A stretch of 44,628 nucleotides of DNA, from NCBI GenBank assembly GCA_947456965.1, contig CANGTU010000028.1, positions 1 to 44,628 on the forward strand, read 5' to 3'. The notes under the pieces are model-generated. The model was not told the origin of the DNA, made no database searches, and saw only the letters and a list, made by a program, of their open reading frames with translations. The translations under genes and the position numbers were made by a program. Below, in pieces: positions 16,396 through 24,655 of this stretch. Every line of letters starts with the position of its first letter. Position 1 is the stretch's first letter. The stretch comes from Flavobacteriales bacterium. Its GTDB lineage: Bacteria; Bacteroidota; Bacteroidia; Flavobacteriales_D; Sanyastnellaceae.

Positions 16396-18834
16396 ATGAA
16401 ATGGATTGTACTGCTATTCATGGGCTCAACGATCGTGAGCACGTCATGGGCACAGACGGAATTCTACGGATGTCATGCGTTTCAACGGAAGATGTGCAAA
16501 GTGCATGCTCCGGATGAACACGCCAAAGTGCTAATCAATGAGAGCATCGCGCGGAGTGATACGTTTGATATTCTTCACTACGCCATCCAGCTGGACGTGA
16601 CCAACTACACCGCTCAGTTTATTCGGGGAGCGACCACGATCACCTTTGAGCCCATTATGGAAGGGCAGTCGCATATCCGATTCGACTTGTTTGAGCTCGA
16701 AGTGGATTCAGTGACCTGGCCGCAGGGTGTTCTGCCCTTTCTGTACAACGGTACACACCTGCGCATCGATTTTCCCGAGGCCCTGCCCATCAATCTGCCA
16801 GCTGAGGTAACCGTATACTACAAGGGTAATCCGCATCGCGATCCCTTCTGGGGAGGGTTTTATTTTGAAGCTAATTACATCTACAATCTGGGTATTGGAC
16901 TAACTACCATTCCACCCAACTTCGGCAAGGTGTGGTATCCGTGCTTTGATTCTTTCGTGGAAAGAGCCACCTACGAATGTCATGTGAAGAGCGCAGGAGG
17001 CAGACGGTTCATCGGACAAGGGCTTTTTCTGGGTGAGCAGCAGCTGGAAGGGGACACGCTGGTACGCTCCTACCTGCTTGACCAGCCCATTCCGACGCAC
17101 ATATCGGCCATCGCAGTGGCGGACTATGAGCTTCATGAATACACTCACCAGGGCCAGTATGGCGAAGTGCCTGTTACCCTCGCGGCTCGTCCCGCTCAGC
17201 TCTCTTCAATGATTACACGCTTCGCCAATCTGGGCGCAGCCATTGATGCGTGTGAATACTGGTATGGGCCGCAACCTTTTGACCGGGTAGGCTATGTGCT
17301 TACCACGGATGGGGCTCTGGAAATACCCACCAATATCGCATACCCGCAATTCATGACTGGCCAAGGTGAAACACCCAACCGCAATCTGTATAGTCATGAG
17401 CTAGGCCACCATTGGTGGGGCGATCGCGTGGTGATGAAGAATCATACGGATATGTGGATGAAGGAGGGGCCTGCTGAATACAGTTCACACCTCGTTACTG
17501 AATGGCTTCTGGGCCGCGAGGCATTTGTTGATCAGGTGAAGGATAATCAGCTCTTTGTGCTGGAGCGCGCCCATGTAGAGGACAATGGCTTTGAGCCGCT
17601 CTCGGGTATCTCTGACGAGCAGATCTATGGTGTGCATACCTACAACAAAGGAGCGGCCGTGCTGCACAACCTGCGGGGGTATCTCGGAGATGCACTCTTT
17701 CGGCAGGGGATGTCGGGTGTGGCGGCTAACTACGGATGGACGGATTTCACCGCGGAGGAGTTCCGCGATGCCCTCGAGAACGAGACCGGTGCGCAGCTGG
17801 ATGATTTCTTCGATGCGTGGATTTTTGAACCGGGATTTTCGGTATTTGTGGTGGACTCGATGCTGGTTACGCAGGGCGGTGGAGGCTTCAATGCCGTGCT
17901 GTATGTCCAGCAGCAACTCCGCGCTACCGAAAGCTTCCACCGCAACGTGCCCCTGGATATCACCCTGATCGGCGCCGGCTGGCAGAGTCAGGATTATCTG
18001 GTTACGGCTGACAATGAGTTCACCACACTCACACTCGACGTGCCTTTTGAGCCCGTCATGGCGGTGATCAACCGGCACAACCGGCTCAATCAAGGTCGTA
18101 TGGACCATGAGTTTGTGATCCGTCCGGAGGAGAATTTCCCCACGACATTGCCCTATGTGGATTTCAGGGTTTACGACAATGCGGTGCCTGACTCAGCGCT
18201 GGTGCGCGTTGAGCATATCTGGGCTGCGCCGGATCCCGAACAGCTCGGTCCGGGGGTGTTCGAAATTTCCGGCTCACACTATTGGATCGTGGATGGTCTT
18301 TGGCCTCAAGGTCTTGAGTTGGAGGGACGGGTTTACTACGACGGAGCCGAGCAGACGGATCTCGATTACGGGCTATTCGGGGTAACGGAAGAGCAGGCGG
18401 TGCTGGTGTACCGGGCCACTCCGGCGGATCCCTGGACGATTTACCCTGACTATGACCTCTCGGCCGGTAACCTCTTTTCGGGTACAGGTAACTTTGAGAT
18501 GACCACACTGCGCAAGGGGCAGTATGCCTTTGCTAAAGGTGACCCTGCGCTGGCCGTTCCTGATCTTGAGCAGTTTGCCACGGCGTGGGCGGTATATCCG
18601 GTGCCCGCAAGTGATGAGATCACGCTTGCGGGTCAGGCCGACGGGCAAATGAGCATGGTGGCGGAGCTCTTTGCCCTCGATGGCCGTAAGGTGTGGGTAC
18701 ACCAGTTCTCAGCCAGCCAGGCGTTCCGTCAAAGCTTTTCCCTGAATGATCTTTCCACAGGAAGCTACCTGTTGCGAGTCCGCAGCGTGAGTGGTCGTGT
18801 GCTGCATCAGCAATCCGTTCAGGTGGTGCGTTGA
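16396..18834 (+). CDS. M1 family metallopeptidase with T9SS sorting domain
   Basis: An 812-residue secreted zinc aminopeptidase-like protein. The signal peptide (MKWIVLLFMGSTIVSTSWAQ) is followed by an M1 N-terminal beta domain and the gluzincin core. Zinc ligands are HELGH (334-338) and, exactly 18 residues later, Glu357 in WMKEGPAEYSSH. The substrate-binding GAMEN motif appears as GALEI. A helical and beta C-terminal region follows. The last about 80 residues, from VYPVPASDEITL to the final Arg, are a type A T9SS sorting domain, so the enzyme is probably on the cell surface or released. It should trim N-terminal residues from peptides. It converges on the Sua5 gene with four bases between the stops. 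Confidence 0.9.
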   Translation: MKWIVLLFMGSTIVSTSWAQTEFYGCHAFQRKMCKVHAPDEHAKVLINESIARSDTFDILHYAIQLDVTNYTAQFIRGATTITFEPIMEGQSHIRFDLFELEVDSVTWPQGVLPFLYNGTHLRIDFPEALPINLPAEVTVYYKGNPHRDPFWGGFYFEANYIYNLGIGLTTIPPNFGKVWYPCFDSFVERATYECHVKSAGGRRFIGQGLFLGEQQLEGDTLVRSYLLDQPIPTHISAIAVADYELHEYTHQGQYGEVPVTLAARPAQLSSMITRFANLGAAIDACEYWYGPQPFDRVGYVLTTDGALEIPTNIAYPQFMTGQGETPNRNLYSHELGHHWWGDRVVMKNHTDMWMKEGPAEYSSHLVTEWLLGREAFVDQVKDNQLFVLERAHVEDNGFEPLSGISDEQIYGVHTYNKGAAVLHNLRGYLGDALFRQGMSGVAANYGWTDFTAEEFRDALENETGAQLDDFFDAWIFEPGFSVFVVDSMLVTQGGGGFNAVLYVQQQLRATESFHRNVPLDITLIGAGWQSQDYLVTADNEFTTLTLDVPFEPVMAVINRHNRLNQGRMDHEFVIRPEENFPTTLPYVDFRVYDNAVPDSALVRVEHIWAAPDPEQLGPGVFEISGSHYWIVDGLWPQGLELEGRVYYDGAEQTDLDYGLFGVTEEQAVLVYRATPADPWTIYPDYDLSAGNLFSGTGNFEMTTLRKGQYAFAKGDPALAVPDLEQFATAWAVYPVPASDEITLAGQADGQMSMVAELFALDGRKVWVHQFSASQAFRQSFSLNDLSTGSYLLRVRSVSGRVLHQQSVQVVR

Positions 18835-18838
18835 GGGA

Positions 18839-19798
18839 TCAGGGAGTTGAGCCGGCAGCAGCACGCCTGAGGCGGTCGTTGATGGCCCTGCCCAATCCTG
18901 TATCGGGCACCTGCTCAGCAATCAGAAAGGAACCCTCGCCGGAATCCAGGCGTCGCAGCAGCGTGAAGAGTTCCCGGGCGGCCTCATGCAGGTCGCCGGC
19001 GGGAGAGAGTATTTCACCGGAAAGACCTTCGGGTATGTTCTGCCACGCCAGTACGCGGCCCTGTTGCCATTCAGATGAGCGCTCTTCGATTAATGAGTGG
19101 ACAAGTCGCAATGGTTTGGACGGCGCATAGTGGGCTGTGAGCATGCCCGGTGCGCCGGGCCGGCTGGAGCTATGCAGATTCACACTGACCTGTCCTATGG
19201 TGCGCTCGATGGCTTCAAGGGACAAACCCCCGAGTCGGAGCACAGTAGTTTCCGGACCGGAGCAATCTACGATCGTGGATTCAATGCCCACCTGACAAGG
19301 TCCACCATCCAGTATGTAGTCGATCATCCCGTCGAGTTGGTCGGTGACGTGCTGCGCGGTGGTGGGACTGATGTAGCCAAACGGATTGGCACTGGGTGCG
19401 GCCAGAGGAAAGTCGAGCTGCCGGAGGAGCTCAAGAGTCACAGGATGAGCCGGTACGCGGACGCCTACCGTGGCGAGACCGCTGGTGACGATATCGGGAA
19501 TGGCTTCGCTGCGGGGTAAAACCAGCGTGAGGGGCCCGGGCCAGAAGCGGGCAGCCAGAGCATGGGCTGCATCGGTCCAGGAAGTGGTGACCCGCTGCGC
19601 GGCGGCGGTATCACCCACGTGAACGATAAGGGGATCAAACGCAGGGCGGCGTTTTACCTCGAAGATCCGCACCACTGCATCGGGAAGGAGGGCATTGGCT
19701 GCCAGTCCATACACCGTTTCTGTGGGTATGGCGCATAGTCCACCCGCCCGGAGGGCGTCAATGGCGGGCTGCAACTCAGGTCCCACAGGCGTATTCAC
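18839..19798 (-). CDS. L-threonylcarbamoyladenylate synthase, Sua5/TsaC family
   Basis: A 319-residue enzyme that makes threonylcarbamoyl-AMP from threonine, bicarbonate and ATP, the first step of the t6A37 modification of ANN-decoding tRNAs. The YrdC-like domain occupies the first about 200 residues, with IPTETVYGLAANA near residue 24, the FEVKRRP...PLIVHV nucleotide-binding segment, FWPGPLTLVL and the LAAPSANPFGYISPTTAQHV motif. The extra C-terminal Sua5 domain follows (GMLTAHYAP linker), so it is the long Sua5 type rather than short TsaC. The GTG at 19798 is preferred to the TTG/ATG frame extension to 19843 because a TAnnTT box lies at 19804-19811. It diverges from pyrR. Confidence 0.88.
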   Translation of the reverse strand: MNTPVGPELQPAIDALRAGGLCAIPTETVYGLAANALLPDAVVRIFEVKRRPAFDPLIVHVGDTAAAQRVTTSWTDAAHALAARFWPGPLTLVLPRSEAIPDIVTSGLATVGVRVPAHPVTLELLRQLDFPLAAPSANPFGYISPTTAQHVTDQLDGMIDYILDGGPCQVGIESTIVDCSGPETTVLRLGGLSLEAIERTIGQVSVNLHSSSRPGAPGMLTAHYAPSKPLRLVHSLIEERSSEWQQGRVLAWQNIPEGLSGEILSPAGDLHEAARELFTLLRRLDSGEGSFLIAEQVPDTGLGRAINDRLRRAAAGSTP

Positions 19799-19803
19799 GC
19801 TGC

Positions 19804-19811
19804 GCAAGTTA
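19804..19811 (-). promoter_or_regulatory. Putative -7 box of the Sua5 gene
   Basis: TAACTTGC on the minus strand, with the TAnnTT core intact, ending five bases before the GTG at 19798. It resembles the TACCTTGC box at 10458-10465. Confidence 0.3.
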
Positions 19812-19847
19812 GCACGCTTCTGTCCTGCTGAGCCGCACTGCATTGCT

Positions 19848-19855
19848 TACCTTTG
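19848..19855 (+). promoter_or_regulatory. -7 box of the pyrR-pyrB operon
   Basis: TACCTTTG, a perfect TAnnTTTG match, ending four bases before the GTG start of pyrR. Transcription would start at or within a few bases of the GTG. Confidence 0.55.
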
Positions 19856-19859
19856 ACCC

Positions 19860-20402
19860 GTGCAACCAGTCACCCTGATCGACCGCACGTTGTTCGGACT
19901 CATCCTGAACCGGCTGTGCTACCAGTTGATCGAAAATCATGATGACTTCCGGGACACAGTCATTATTGGTCTTCAGCCGAGGGGAGTGTTCCTGAGTGAC
20001 CGGCTGGTGGATGAGCTCCGGCGCATTCGTCCGGAATGCACGATCCAATACGGTATCCTCGATCCCACATTTTATCGCGACGACTTCAGGCGACAGGATA
20101 AGCAACTTATTGCCCTTCCCACGGAGATTCCGTTTTCGCTCGAGGACCGGCGCGTGATTCTGGTGGACGATGTGCTGTACACCGGTCGCACCATCCGGGC
20201 CGGACTTGAAGGACTGCTCGAATATGGCCGTCCCCGCAGTGTGGAGTTGCTGGTGCTGATTGATCGCCGGTTTACCCGGGAATTGCCCATCGAGCCGATG
20301 TATGTGGGACGGAGCGTGGACAGCTACGATAACCAGAAGGTGCGGGTATTATGGAAGAAGGAAGGCCATAAGAATGACGAGGTAATGCTGATCAATGAGT
20401 GA
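19860..20402 (+). CDS. pyrR: PyrR: pyrimidine operon regulator / uracil phosphoribosyltransferase
   Basis: A 180-residue type I phosphoribosyltransferase-fold protein. The PRPP-binding loop VILVDDVLYTGRTIRA (99-114), the N-terminal ILNRLCYQLIE helix, VIIGLQPRGVFLSDRL and the closing RSVDSY loop are all characteristic of PyrR. In Bacillus PyrR binds pyr leader RNA in response to UMP and also has uracil phosphoribosyltransferase activity. Here it starts with GTG directly after a perfect -7 box, leaving no leader for RNA binding. The stop overlaps pyrB by eight bases, which shows an operon. It may act mainly as a UPRTase or on pyr transcripts elsewhere. Confidence 0.92.
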   Translation: MQPVTLIDRTLFGLILNRLCYQLIENHDDFRDTVIIGLQPRGVFLSDRLVDELRRIRPECTIQYGILDPTFYRDDFRRQDKQLIALPTEIPFSLEDRRVILVDDVLYTGRTIRAGLEGLLEYGRPRSVELLVLIDRRFTRELPIEPMYVGRSVDSYDNQKVRVLWKKEGHKNDEVMLINE

Positions 20403-21354
20403 GCGCATGAAGCAGAAAAAACTCAGTACGCGGCACCTTCTGGGGATACGGGATATCACCCGGGAGGATATTGAACTCATTTTTTCCCAGGCCGACGAGT
20501 TCAAGGAGGTATTGAGCAGGCCTATCAAAAAGGTGCCTTCGCTCCGGGATATCACGGTGGCCAATTTGTTTTTTGAAAACTCGACACGGACAAGGCTCAG
20601 TTTTGAACTCGCCGAAAAACGTCTCAGCGCCGACGTGGTCAATTTTTCCGCATCTACCTCTTCGGTGAAGAAAGGAGAGACTCTGGTGGACACGGTCAAC
20701 AATATTCTGGCTATGAAGGTGGACATGGTGGTGATGCGCCATCCCGCTCCCGGTGCGGCCCTGTTTCTGGCCGACCACATCGGTGCCGCGATCATCAACG
20801 CCGGGGATGGAACCCATGAACATCCGACACAGGCTCTTCTGGATGCCTATTCCATCCGGGAGCGCCTGGGGGCTGTGAAAGGGAAAAAGGTGGTGATCGT
20901 GGGCGATATCCTCCACAGTCGTGTAGCATTGTCCAATATCCATTGCCTTCGAAAGCTTGGAGCGGAGGTGATGGTTTGCGGCCCTAAAGCGCTTATTCCT
21001 AAGCATATAAAGTCACTCGGTGCGGAGGTCAGCCACAATCTGGAGGAAGCCCTTCGGTGGGCTGATGTGGCGAATATGCTCAGGATTCAGTTGGAGCGCC
21101 AGGGCGCTGGAGTGCCTTATTTCCCTAGTCTCAGGGAATACACCATGCAGTTTGGTCTGGATGCTTCGCTGCTCAACCGGCTGGGTAAGGATCTTCTCAT
21201 CATGCACCCCGGTCCGATCAATCGGGGAGTGGAGATCACTTCAGAAGTGGCTGACGGTCCGCACAGCATCATCCTCGATCAGGTGGAAAACGGCGTGGCC
21301 GTGCGTATGGCTGCCATCTACCTGCTGGCTCAGCACCTCAACAGGCAGGCTTGA
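20395..21354 (+). CDS. pyrB: Aspartate carbamoyltransferase catalytic subunit
   Basis: A 319-residue ATCase catalytic chain, which joins carbamoyl phosphate and aspartate to N-carbamoyl-aspartate in de novo pyrimidine synthesis. The carbamoyl-phosphate motif FFENSTRTRLSFE includes STRTR at 63-67. The mobile 80s-type loop SASTSSVKKGET, the HPTQ motif (143-146) and the aspartate-side MHPGPINRGVEI are intact. The dihydroorotase-like or PyrI partner is not in the window. It overlaps pyrR by eight bases and so is co-transcribed and probably translationally coupled. No terminator was seen in the 91 bases after it. Confidence 0.96.
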   Translation: MSERMKQKKLSTRHLLGIRDITREDIELIFSQADEFKEVLSRPIKKVPSLRDITVANLFFENSTRTRLSFELAEKRLSADVVNFSASTSSVKKGETLVDTVNNILAMKVDMVVMRHPAPGAALFLADHIGAAIINAGDGTHEHPTQALLDAYSIRERLGAVKGKKVVIVGDILHSRVALSNIHCLRKLGAEVMVCGPKALIPKHIKSLGAEVSHNLEEALRWADVANMLRIQLERQGAGVPYFPSLREYTMQFGLDASLLNRLGKDLLIMHPGPINRGVEITSEVADGPHSIILDQVENGVAVRMAAIYLLAQHLNRQA

Positions 21355-21420
21355 GTCCGATGCTCATCCTCCGCTGTTAACAATTGCCTCCGACTAGCCC
21401 GCCCTTTAGCCTGAATTGCT

Positions 21421-21428
21421 TACTTTTG
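21421..21428 (+). promoter_or_regulatory. -7 box of the STAS gene
   Basis: TACTTTTG, a perfect TAnnTTTG match, 17 bases before the ATG at 21446. This transcript would have a short leader. Confidence 0.5.
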
Positions 21429-21445
21429 CTTGAAATTCGGAAGAC

Positions 21446-21811
21446 ATGAAGTTTGATATCGATACCAGCAAAGACAAGGTGGTGGTTATTCGCACCAAGG
21501 TGGATAAGCTGGATGCTATCCATGCTCCGGAATTGAAAAGCGAGATCGTGCTGCAAAGCAAGTCGGGACAAAAGAATATGGTCCTCGACCTCTCCGAAAC
21601 CCGGTTTGTGGATTCTTCCGGCCTGTCAGCCATCCTCGTAGCGAACAGGATGTGTCGCGACCAGAATGGCACTTTCGTGGCGTGCGGTCTGCAGGACGCA
21701 GTGCTTAAGCTCGTCGAGATTTCCAAGCTGGAAACGGTGCTTAAGATTACTCCCACCCTCAACGAGGCCGTGGATCTCATTTACATGGAAGAAGTAGAAC
21801 GCGAACTTTGA
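21446..21811 (+). CDS. STAS-domain protein (anti-sigma factor antagonist-like)
   Basis: A 121-residue single-domain STAS protein of the SpoIIAA/RsbV type. The LDLSETRFVDSSGLSAIL segment carries the DSSG motif at residues 56-59; the second Ser (58) lines up with the Ser phosphorylated by the partner kinase in SpoIIAA. Such proteins bind anti-sigma or switch kinases and move between phosphorylated and free states. No kinase or phosphatase partner is nearby, so its pathway is unknown. It has its own promoter box. The next gene begins 10 bases after the stop and may be co-transcribed. Confidence 0.88.
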   Translation: MKFDIDTSKDKVVVIRTKVDKLDAIHAPELKSEIVLQSKSGQKNMVLDLSETRFVDSSGLSAILVANRMCRDQNGTFVACGLQDAVLKLVEISKLETVLKITPTLNEAVDLIYMEEVEREL

Positions 21812-21821
21812 AATCAAGCAT

Positions 21822-22622
21822 ATGAAACAATCTATACTCATCCTTGCCCTTTCAGCCCTTGGACTCCCAGCAATCGCTCAGTGCGATCCAAATGCGCATA
21901 ACTGGAATGGCGCTCCTTTCGGGGTATCTCCGGATCCGCAAATGGGCGAGCAGTTTGAATCGGCTGTGTTGAATGTCCCCTACTCCGATGTGATTTACGT
22001 GAAGGCACCCACTTCGGCAGCTGATATTGACGAAACGCTTCCCGCCTTCGTCATGATTGACAGCCTCCGTCTGGAAGATGTGCTGCTGGATAATGGTAAT
22101 TCATTTGTGAGCCTGAACACGATCGGTCTCTTTCTGGAGTGCAATAACAATGGTGATTCTCCCAATCCTTGCGTATTCCTTCCGGGGAATGCTTACTGCG
22201 GAGATATTTTCGGTACGCCCACAGTAGCCGGTTCTTTTCCGGTGAAGATTTCTGTTACCGGCTTTATTGATTTCTTCGGATCACAGGCAATTCCCTACGA
22301 GTTTGAGGGATATACGCTGGTGGTGAACGGAACCATTGCCGTGGTAGAAGCCACAGCGCCCCAGTCACTGCTTGTAGCCCAGAACTCTCCGAACCCTGCT
22401 TCAGATATGACAACGATCCAGTATGATCTGGCTGTTCCTGCTGAAGTCGAGATTTCAGTTGTGAACCTGGTCGGCGCGCAGGTGTATTCGCGTAAGATGC
22501 TGGGCAAGAAGGGAACAAATAGTTTCCGCCTGGATACATCAGGTCTCGAGAGTGGAGTTTATCTGTACTGTGTTTCTGCAGGTGAAAAGAAGTTCACGCG
22601 TCGAATGCTCGTGCAGCATTGA
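21822..22622 (+). CDS. Secreted protein with type A T9SS sorting domain
   Basis: A 266-residue exported protein. The signal peptide ends at LGLPAIAQ (about residue 20). The middle 150 residues are beta-rich with four or more Cys (ECNNNGD...NPCVF...AYCGD) and match no family I know. The C-terminal about 80 residues, from NSPNPASDMTTIQY through SGVYLYCV to the end, form a type A T9SS sorting domain. It lies 10 bases after the STAS gene and is followed by a strong terminator at 22651-22676. Function unknown; most likely a small surface protein. Confidence 0.78.
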   Translation: MKQSILILALSALGLPAIAQCDPNAHNWNGAPFGVSPDPQMGEQFESAVLNVPYSDVIYVKAPTSAADIDETLPAFVMIDSLRLEDVLLDNGNSFVSLNTIGLFLECNNNGDSPNPCVFLPGNAYCGDIFGTPTVAGSFPVKISVTGFIDFFGSQAIPYEFEGYTLVVNGTIAVVEATAPQSLLVAQNSPNPASDMTTIQYDLAVPAEVEISVVNLVGAQVYSRKMLGKKGTNSFRLDTSGLESGVYLYCVSAGEKKFTRRMLVQH

Positions 22623-22650
22623 TAGCGGTTTGATTTGTGACCAGCAAAGA

Positions 22651-22676
22651 ACCGTCTCCCCGGGAGGCGGTTTTTT
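22651..22676 (+). terminator. Rho-independent terminator directly upstream of RNase Z
   Basis: A nine-base-pair stem, ACCGTCTCC paired with GGAGGCGGT (one G-T pair), with a CCG loop, followed by six T. It ends the STAS/T9SS-cargo unit. The T-run ends only five bases before the ATG of the RNase Z gene, so it may also sit in that gene's leader. Confidence 0.8.
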
Positions 22677-22681
22677 ATTCT

Positions 22682-23605
22682 ATGATCTTTGACGTGACCA
22701 TACTTGGATGCGGGGCCGCCACGCCCACGAGCCGGTTCAATCCTTCGGCTCAGGTGGTCAATGTACATGACAAGCTGTTCCTCGTGGATTGCGGTGAAGG
22801 CACGCAGGTGCAGCTCCGCCGCCAGAAGATCAAGATCCAGCGCATCAACCATATTTTTATTTCTCATCTGCACGGCGATCATTACCTCGGACTGATCGGC
22901 TTGCTGAGCACCATGCATCTCCTTGGCCGCACCGCGGGTATTCACCTCTATGGGCCTCCCGAACTGAAGGAACTTGTGGAAGTGAATCTGCGACTTTCTG
23001 ACACCTGGCTGGTGTATCCGCTGGAGTTCCACGCTTTAGTTCCCGGCTCTAAGCAGCTTATTCATGAGGATCGCACGCTGGAGGTTCATGCCTTTCCTCT
23101 GCGTCACCGGATTGCAACGTGGGGTTACTTGTTTCGTGAGAAGCCGAGACCGCTCAATATGCTGACTTCGGAGGTGGCGCATTATCGGCTGCACCCCGAG
23201 GAGATCATCTCACTCAAGGCTGGGCATCCTGTGGAGCGTCCGGATGGCTCGGTGATCACACCTGAAATGGCTTGCGCACCTCCGCAGCCCCTCCGCGCCT
23301 ATGCCTACTGCAGTGATACCGCCTACTGGGAACCTCTGGCAGAGTTCATTCGCGGAGCTGATCTATTGTACCATGAGTCCACATTTCTTGAGAAGGAATC
23401 TGCACGGGCACATGAGACCTACCATTCCACAGCTGGTCAGGCGGCGCGCATGGCTGCGAGGGCGGGTGTGGGACAGCTCATGCTCGGACATTTCAGCTCG
23501 CGTTACGACAGCACGGATCGGTTCATCGAGGAGGCCATCCCCCATTTTTCCAATTCTATCCTGGCCGAGGAGGGAAAGACATTTTCCGTGGGCCCGGTAT
23601 TGTAG
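22682..23605 (+). CDS. rnz: Ribonuclease Z
   Basis: A 307-residue metallo-beta-lactamase-fold endonuclease that cuts the 3' trailer from tRNA precursors. The N-terminal ILGCGAATPTSRFNPSAQVV, the zinc motif SHLHGDH (61-67), the long exosite insert, CSDTAYW, HESTF and the terminal MLGHFSSRY histidine box are all present. Length is the short RNase Z form. The ATG at 22682 is chosen because the upstream in-frame start at 22637 would place the terminator hairpin inside the coding region and homologues begin here. It converges on the phospholipase C-like gene, with six bases between the stops. Confidence 0.95.
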   Translation: MIFDVTILGCGAATPTSRFNPSAQVVNVHDKLFLVDCGEGTQVQLRRQKIKIQRINHIFISHLHGDHYLGLIGLLSTMHLLGRTAGIHLYGPPELKELVEVNLRLSDTWLVYPLEFHALVPGSKQLIHEDRTLEVHAFPLRHRIATWGYLFREKPRPLNMLTSEVAHYRLHPEEIISLKAGHPVERPDGSVITPEMACAPPQPLRAYAYCSDTAYWEPLAEFIRGADLLYHESTFLEKESARAHETYHSTAGQAARMAARAGVGQLMLGHFSSRYDSTDRFIEEAIPHFSNSILAEEGKTFSVGPVL

Positions 23606-23611
23606 AAAAAG

Positions 23612-24655
23612 TCAGTTGTCGTGCTCGCGGGCCTTCACCTCCGGATCAGGAGTGACCTGCAGTTCTTCCTGAATCATGCGGCGCTCTTCTTCTGATGGTC
23701 CGTTGGTGACAAAGCGATTGAGATCGGGCTGGCCGGCATTCACCCATGCGGTGTACCAGAAACTGCCGATTGAGGCCACTGCGGTGCGCATGCGGCGCTC
23801 TACCTGCCCGTCGAGCATTGCGCTGTAAGCCTGTGAATATTCCCGTGAGTAGACCTTCATCTCCACATTGCCCCGGGCTTCATAGGCATATTTCTGGTCA
23901 TCCGGGAAAGTCGAACTGAGGTCAGCTTCGAAGCTGAGCACAGTGTCCACGGCGGCAAAGCTCTCTCGCACGCGGTCCCATATGAACCGCTGCGGATGCT
24001 CCAGATACTTGGCCTTGCCCGTGAAGAGGTCGTAATTGGGCTCGTAGAGTTCGGGTAGCCGGCTTTCCCAGAAACCGTGTATGCCGCGCTGGTTGGTTTT
24101 CTGACCGTTGTAGTTGCTGGTGGTATGCAGCGGCACATGGGCATCGGATATGTAGTGGCCAATCTCTGCAGAGAGACGGAGGATGCGCGTTACATCTTCC
24201 TTGCGGAAGGCCTCGGTAAGCCGGAAGAGCATCAGGTTGACATGCCAGGGTACAATGCCGTGCTTGCGGAGTGTATCTTCCGTATAGCGGGCCACGGCAT
24301 CGGACCAGTACTCGGGGACCTGCTCGAACGGATCACAGCCAGGCTCCTTGCAATAGTTGTCCATATCAATGTAATGGCATTCGGCTTCTCCCTTAATACC
24401 ATAGCGGCGCTTGTCGGGATCTACGGAGTGCTCAATCAGAAAATGAATGTGTGCCTTGTAGAATCCAAACATGTCTTCGGGCAGGGTGTAGACGGCCAGC
24501 TCGTTGATCCGCTTGTGGCCGAAGAAACCCCAGTCGGGACAGGCTCCGTGCGGTGGACCGGGAATGGCCGCTATGCAGGCTACCACAGCAAGCATGAACG
24601 CCCTGAGTTGTGCGGGTATGTACTGATGGAAAGAGATTCGTTTACCGGACTTCAT
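23612..24655 (-). CDS. Zinc-dependent phospholipase C / S1-P1 nuclease-fold protein
   Basis: A 347-residue exported protein. The N-terminal hydrophobic stretch AFMLAVVACIAAIPG is a probable signal. WGFFGHKRINELAVYTLP supplies a Trp and His at the mature N-terminus like the trinuclear zinc site of phospholipase C and S1/P1 nucleases. The later IGHYISDAHVPLHT (His...Asp...His) and a HGFWESRLPELY segment fit the same site. Substrate (phospholipid or single-stranded nucleic acid) cannot be decided. The ATG at 24655 overlaps the end of comB by 14 bases, which indicates co-transcription; the longer frame to 24715 is less likely. Confidence 0.75.
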   Translation of the reverse strand: MKSGKRISFHQYIPAQLRAFMLAVVACIAAIPGPPHGACPDWGFFGHKRINELAVYTLPEDMFGFYKAHIHFLIEHSVDPDKRRYGIKGEAECHYIDMDNYCKEPGCDPFEQVPEYWSDAVARYTEDTLRKHGIVPWHVNLMLFRLTEAFRKEDVTRILRLSAEIGHYISDAHVPLHTTSNYNGQKTNQRGIHGFWESRLPELYEPNYDLFTGKAKYLEHPQRFIWDRVRESFAAVDTVLSFEADLSSTFPDDQKYAYEARGNVEMKVYSREYSQAYSAMLDGQVERRMRTAVASIGSFWYTAWVNAGQPDLNRFVTNGPSEEERRMIQEELQVTPDPEVKAREHDN

